From: an uncultured Sulfurovum sp.
Lineage (GTDB): Bacteria > Campylobacterota > Campylobacteria > Campylobacterales > Sulfurovaceae
DNA length: 33,929 bases
NCBI GenBank assembly: GCA_902727905.1
Contig: CACVAR010000149.1
Location: 1-33,929 of the forward strand
Direction of reading: 5' to 3'
Shown here piece after piece: positions 30,078 to 33,929 of the stretch. The position numbers and the translations under genes were made by a program. The notes below the pieces were generated by a model that had not been told where the DNA came from, did no database searches, and was given only the letters and a program-made list of their open reading frames with translations. Position 1 is the first letter of the stretch. Each line of letters begins with the position of its first letter.

Positions 30078-32465
30078 TTATTGACACCCAACACATTCCA
30101 TAGAACGGTCCTCTACATCATTAGAAGTTTCAGGAGATTGGCTTCTTAGATAATAAGTTGACTTTAGTCCAAACTTCCAAGCATTCATGTAAATCTCATT
30201 TAAGTACTTACCAGATGCTTTGTCAAGTGTAATGAAAATGTTAAGCGACTGACCTTGGTCAATCCACTTTTGTCTAATGGCTCCAGCTTTAACCAAAACA
30301 TTTTGATCAAGGTCATACGCAGGAGTATAATAGTTCCACGTGTCAGCTGACAACTTTGGTGCACATACAGGAATGAGTCCTGACAAATTCTCTTCAAACC
30401 ATTTACGTTTGTAAACCGGCTCAATGGCTTGTGTTGTTCCTGTCAAGATAGAGATTGACGAAGTTGGAGCAACAGCCATGAGGTAACCATTACGCATTCC
30501 ATCGGTTTTTACTTTTTCTTTCAACTTTGCCCAGTCATGGGTGTAACCAAAAAGTCCACCACGTTCAACAAGTTTACATGCCTCTTCACTTGCATTGTCA
30601 ATAGGGAAGATTCCTTTTGACCAATCTGAACCTTCATAAGTAGGGTACTGACCTTTTTCAATGGCTAAGTCAGATGAAGACTTAATAGCATAGTAAGAAA
30701 CAGACTCCATCACTTCATCTACTTTGTAGAAATGTTCGTTTGAACCCCATGCTATACTTTCTTCAGCCAACATTTGTGCTTCACCCATGACCCCTAAACC
30801 AATAGAACGAGATTTTTGGTTTGTCTTTTTCACTTTTGCCAATGGATAAAAGTTTAAGTCAATAACATTGTCAAGCATTCTAACAGCTGTTGGTACGACT
30901 CTAGCAATGTCTTCATTAGTATGAATCTTAGAAAGGTTAATTGACGCTAAGTTACAAACGGCTGTATCACCATCTGTTTTCTCTTTGTCAACCATCCAAA
31001 CTTGTTTACCATTTAGTGTGTCAAGTGCTGTAACTTTTTTAGCTGGCTTTGTCATACCATTACCAACCGTTAACATCTCATCTTCTTCATATACTTCAAC
31101 TGAACCGTCATCATATGTCAACTGAATCTTATAATGGTTCGGTGCTGTATTTTGAAAAATCTCAGTACAAAGATTTGAAGATCTAATAATGCCTGCATGT
31201 TTATTAGGATTAGATCGGTTAGCTGTGTCTTTAAATGTCAAGAATGGGTTTCCTGTTTCAAAGTATGAACGTAAAATCTCTTTCCATAAGCCTTTAGCAG
31301 AAATAGTTTCTCTCGCAATGTTATCTGTACCTGATTCAAGTTCTAAGTAACGTGCTTCAAACTCTTCACCATACATGTCTGTCAGCTCTCTTACTTCGTA
31401 TGGGTCAAACAGCGTCCATGTAGCATCTTCTTCTACTCTTTTCATAAAGAGGTCATTTAGCCATAACGCAGGGAAGAGGTCATGCGCTCTTCTTCGTTCT
31501 TCACCAGAGTTCTTTTTAAGGTCAAGGAAGTCACGTACATCAATATGCCAAGGCTCAATGTAAACAGCAATAGCCCCTTTACGCGTTCCAAGTTGGTCAA
31601 CAGCAATGGCAACGTCATTGGCAATCTTTAAGAAGGGTACAATTCCACCTGCTGCATGTTTGTGTCCATCAATATATGAACCCATACCACGAACCTGTGA
31701 CCAGTCCCAACCAATACCACCACCAAACTTAGAAAGCAATGCCATCTCTTTGTAAACATCAAATATACCTTCAATGTTGTCAGTTGACGAACCAATGTAA
31801 CATGATGACAACTGATGTCTAGGTGTACGTGCATTTGACAAGGTTGGTGTTGCAGCCATTACTTCAAACTTTGACAAAATGTCGTAAAACTTCTTTGCCC
31901 ATGTTTGACAATCAAACTCGTTTTGAGCCAAGAACATAGCAACACCCATAAAAAGCTGCTGAGGAAGCTCTATGGGGCTTCCTTCGCTGTCTTTAAGTAA
32001 ATAACGATCATAAAGTGTACGTATACCAAGGTAGTTAAATTGTAAATCTCTTTCAGGTACTAAATAATCATTTAAATCATCAAGGTCATACTTGTCTTTA
32101 AGCCCAAGAAGAATTCTACCTTCAGCCTCTCCTTTTTCAAAATACTTGCTCAAGTGGAAATAAGGTGTACCTTTAATACCACCAACATTCCGTCCTACTT
32201 TATGATACAAGTCATAAAGAAAAAGTCGAGAAGCAACAAAAGTCCAGTTAGGCTTATCAATATCAATCTTGTCAACAGCTGTTTTAATAAGCGTCTGTTG
32301 AATGTTCTCAGAAGTCATCATATCTTGAAACTGTAAATTGGCGTCAACTTCCAGCTCACTTTGACTTACACCCTCTAAACCTTCTACCGAAGATGAAGTG
32401 TTTTTTTGAATTTTTGTGATATCTAAAGTCTCAACACGACCATTTCTTTTTACAATTCTTATCAT
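30078..32465 (-). CDS. nrdA: Ribonucleoside-diphosphate reductase, class Ia alpha subunit
   Basis: 795 residues. An ATP-cone-like N-terminus (MIRIVKRNGRVETLDITKIQ) precedes the ten-stranded barrel. Features include Cys222 in SSCYIGSS, NLCTEIF, VCNLASINLS and the C-terminal redox pair CVGC (Cys791/794) that is recharged by thioredoxin or glutaredoxin. The enzyme reduces ribonucleotides to deoxyribonucleotides; it needs the beta subunit NrdB, which is not in the window. AAGGAG precedes the ATG. It lies downstream of purB, a pairing found in Campylobacter jejuni too. Confidence 0.96.
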   Translation of the reverse strand: MIRIVKRNGRVETLDITKIQKNTSSSVEGLEGVSQSELEVDANLQFQDMMTSENIQQTLIKTAVDKIDIDKPNWTFVASRLFLYDLYHKVGRNVGGIKGTPYFHLSKYFEKGEAEGRILLGLKDKYDLDDLNDYLVPERDLQFNYLGIRTLYDRYLLKDSEGSPIELPQQLFMGVAMFLAQNEFDCQTWAKKFYDILSKFEVMAATPTLSNARTPRHQLSSCYIGSSTDNIEGIFDVYKEMALLSKFGGGIGWDWSQVRGMGSYIDGHKHAAGGIVPFLKIANDVAIAVDQLGTRKGAIAVYIEPWHIDVRDFLDLKKNSGEERRRAHDLFPALWLNDLFMKRVEEDATWTLFDPYEVRELTDMYGEEFEARYLELESGTDNIARETISAKGLWKEILRSYFETGNPFLTFKDTANRSNPNKHAGIIRSSNLCTEIFQNTAPNHYKIQLTYDDGSVEVYEEDEMLTVGNGMTKPAKKVTALDTLNGKQVWMVDKEKTDGDTAVCNLASINLSKIHTNEDIARVVPTAVRMLDNVIDLNFYPLAKVKKTNQKSRSIGLGVMGEAQMLAEESIAWGSNEHFYKVDEVMESVSYYAIKSSSDLAIEKGQYPTYEGSDWSKGIFPIDNASEEACKLVERGGLFGYTHDWAKLKEKVKTDGMRNGYLMAVAPTSSISILTGTTQAIEPVYKRKWFEENLSGLIPVCAPKLSADTWNYYTPAYDLDQNVLVKAGAIRQKWIDQGQSLNIFITLDKASGKYLNEIYMNAWKFGLKSTYYLRSQSPETSNDVEDRSMECVGCQ

Positions 32466-32572
32466 ATAACTTCTCCTTGATTGTCTATATTATCTTACTT
32501 AAAATTTACTTTATTATTTGTTAAATATTATTATTTATTATTTATTAAAATTATTTATCTCTATTTAATAAC

Positions 32573-32645
32573 ATTGGCTAAAATGAACTTTACAAACTCG
32601 AAACAATATTAACATTAACTAGCTGTAATATCAAGTTTAGCCAAT
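32573..32645. other. Long-range stem in the purB-nrdA gap
   Basis: ATTGGCTAAA (32573-32582) and TTTAGCCAAT (32636-32645) are perfect 10-bp inverted repeats enclosing 53 bases. On the minus strand the structure directly follows purB and precedes nrdA. It could be a terminator-like or processing structure, or an attenuator. Confidence 0.35.
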
Positions 32646-32655
32646 ATAGTATCTT

Positions 32656-33929
32656 TTACTTAAAAACTCTTTTAAAAATTGCATCTACGTTTTTCGTATA
32701 GTAGTCATAGTTAAAACACTCTCTAATTTGTTCTTCAGAAAGTGAGTTTCTTAACTCTTCATCGGCTAGTAAGTGACCTAAGTATAATGACTCACCTTCT
32801 TCATTGACCGTTGGCTTTCCTTCTTTAATCTCTTCCCAAACTTTCATGGCATTTCTCTGTACGATTCTATAAGCATCTTCTCTTGATACTCCTTGAAGAG
32901 GTAATTCAAGTAATACTCTTTGAGAAAATACCAATCCACCTGTTAGGTTCAAGTTTTTCATCATGTTCTCTGGCATTACCGTTAAGTTCGCAATAACATT
33001 GTTCATACGGTGCATCATAAAGTTAGTCGTAATGAATGCATCTGGCAACCAAAAACGCTCAGTAGATGAATGAGAAATATCTCTCTCATGCCATAATGCA
33101 ACATTTTCCATCGCTGGGTTTGCATAGGCTCTAATCATTCTTGCTAAACCTGTAATGTTCTCAGTCAAAATAGGGTTTCTTTTATGAGGCATTGCCGATG
33201 AACCCTTTTGACCTTTTGCAAAGAACTCTTCTGCTTCGTATACTTCGGTTCTTTGTAAGTGTCTTACTTGTACAGCAAACTTTTCAATAGAAGAAGCCAT
33301 GGTTGCCAATGCAGTTGCAAGTCTTGCGTATCTGTCTCTGTGTACCACTTGGTTTGAACATGGCTCAGGTTTTAACCCTAACTCTGCCATTGCATACTCT
33401 TCAAGTTCAAGTGGTGCATGGGCAAAGTTACCCATAGCACCAGAGATTTGACCGACGGCAATAACATCCATGGTCTGCTCTAAGTTCAGTAAATGTCTTG
33501 CCATTTCGTCATACCATACTGCTAAGGTTAAACCAAAAGTAATAGGCTCTCCATGAATACCATGTGATCTTCCTACCATAAGTGTCATCTTATGTTCTTC
33601 AGCTCTTTTCTTAATAGACTCCATAAGCATTTTTGTGTCAGCAATGATAATTTCCAATGAAGCTTTCATTTGAAGTGCCACACCTGTGTCAACAGCATCA
33701 GAAGAGGTCATACCATAGTGAAACCATCTTGACTCTTCACCCAATGATTCTGAAACAGAAGTATTAAACGCAATAAGGTCATGTCGCGTAACTGCTTCAA
33801 TCTCTTCGATTCGCTCAACTGAGAAAGTTGCATTTTTAACAATCTTGTCTGCATCTTCTTGAGGAATTTTTCCAAGCTTCGCCCAAGCTTTTACAGCTGC
33901 TTTTTCAACTTCAAGCCATGCTGCGTATC
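32656..33929 (-). CDS. purB: Adenylosuccinate lyase, 5' end outside the window
   Basis: The reading frame continues past the internal TTG at 33744 to the window edge (YAAWLEVE is the first visible stretch). The true start is missing, and about 424 residues remain. The family motifs are TSSDAVDTG, GRSHGIHGEP and the signature SSAMPHKRNP. The enzyme cleaves adenylosuccinate to AMP and SAICAR to AICAR, acting twice in purine synthesis. It is followed by nrdA on the same strand, linking nucleotide and deoxynucleotide synthesis. Confidence 0.96.
   Translation of the reverse strand, partial: YAAWLEVEKAAVKAWAKLGKIPQEDADKIVKNATFSVERIEEIEAVTRHDLIAFNTSVSESLGEESRWFHYGMTSSDAVDTGVALQMKASLEIIIADTKMLMESIKKRAEEHKMTLMVGRSHGIHGEPITFGLTLAVWYDEMARHLLNLEQTMDVIAVGQISGAMGNFAHAPLELEEYAMAELGLKPEPCSNQVVHRDRYARLATALATMASSIEKFAVQVRHLQRTEVYEAEEFFAKGQKGSSAMPHKRNPILTENITGLARMIRAYANPAMENVALWHERDISHSSTERFWLPDAFITTNFMMHRMNNVIANLTVMPENMMKNLNLTGGLVFSQRVLLELPLQGVSREDAYRIVQRNAMKVWEEIKEGKPTVNEEGESLYLGHLLADEELRNSLSEEQIRECFNYDYYTKNVDAIFKRVFK

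Noticed and set aside
33742-33744. TTG as the start of purB
   Set aside because: The frame continues upstream to the window edge with typical adenylosuccinate lyase sequence, so this is an internal Leu codon.

Overview
The window is AT-rich (roughly one third G+C by eye). It carries a class Ia nrdA next to purB, a group II truncated hemoglobin, many two-component proteins and CheB/CheR-type hybrid kinases. This suggests a member of the Campylobacterota (Arcobacter/Sulfurimonas/Sulfurovum-like); the genus cannot be fixed from sequence alone. No rRNA, tRNA or CRISPR array was seen. No gene-free gap exceeds 300 bp; the largest is about 276 bp, between mod and nrdA.

Layout. (a) 1-2494, minus strand: the edge of an insertion sequence with the start of a zinc-ribbon transposase, then a TetR regulator - ABC1/UbiB-like kinase - small membrane protein operon whose last gene appears to be cut by the IS. 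(b) 2600-6981: a membrane-anchored CAP/SCP protein, a SpoU-type RNA 2'-O-methyltransferase, a divergent ADP-ribosylglycohydrolase, a four-to-five-helix membrane protein and a group II hemoglobin, separated by structured non-coding repeats. (c) 7205-9357: two zinc-ribbon DUF4178 proteins and a Ser/Gly-rich small membrane protein in one operon. (d) 9372-19698: a signalling block with two CheY-like regulators, a stand-alone LysR-type effector domain, a small helical protein, two giant CheB-CheR-PAS-histidine kinase proteins facing each other tail to tail, and two small secreted proteins. (e) 19965-22755: DUF350 protein, membrane-embedded spermidine-synthase-like enzyme and carboxynorspermidine-decarboxylase-like enzyme. 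(f) 22747-29801, minus strand: a type III restriction-modification operon in the order mod - rhuM - fic - res, with a 40-bp tandem repeat between fic and res. (g) 30078-33929, minus strand: nrdA and a 5'-truncated purB.

How it fits together. Regions (c) and (e) look like halves of one system. From my general knowledge, DUF4178 and DUF350 proteins are often encoded with aminopropyltransferase-like proteins in membrane or polyamine-related operons. Here the halves are separated by signalling block (d), and the expected S-adenosylmethionine decarboxylase is replaced by a PLP decarboxylase of the NspC family. That combination is the best candidate for an undescribed system. Region (f) is a defence cassette that abuts (e) with a 9-bp tail-to-tail overlap. 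Several hairpin or palindromic repeats between genes are reported separately.
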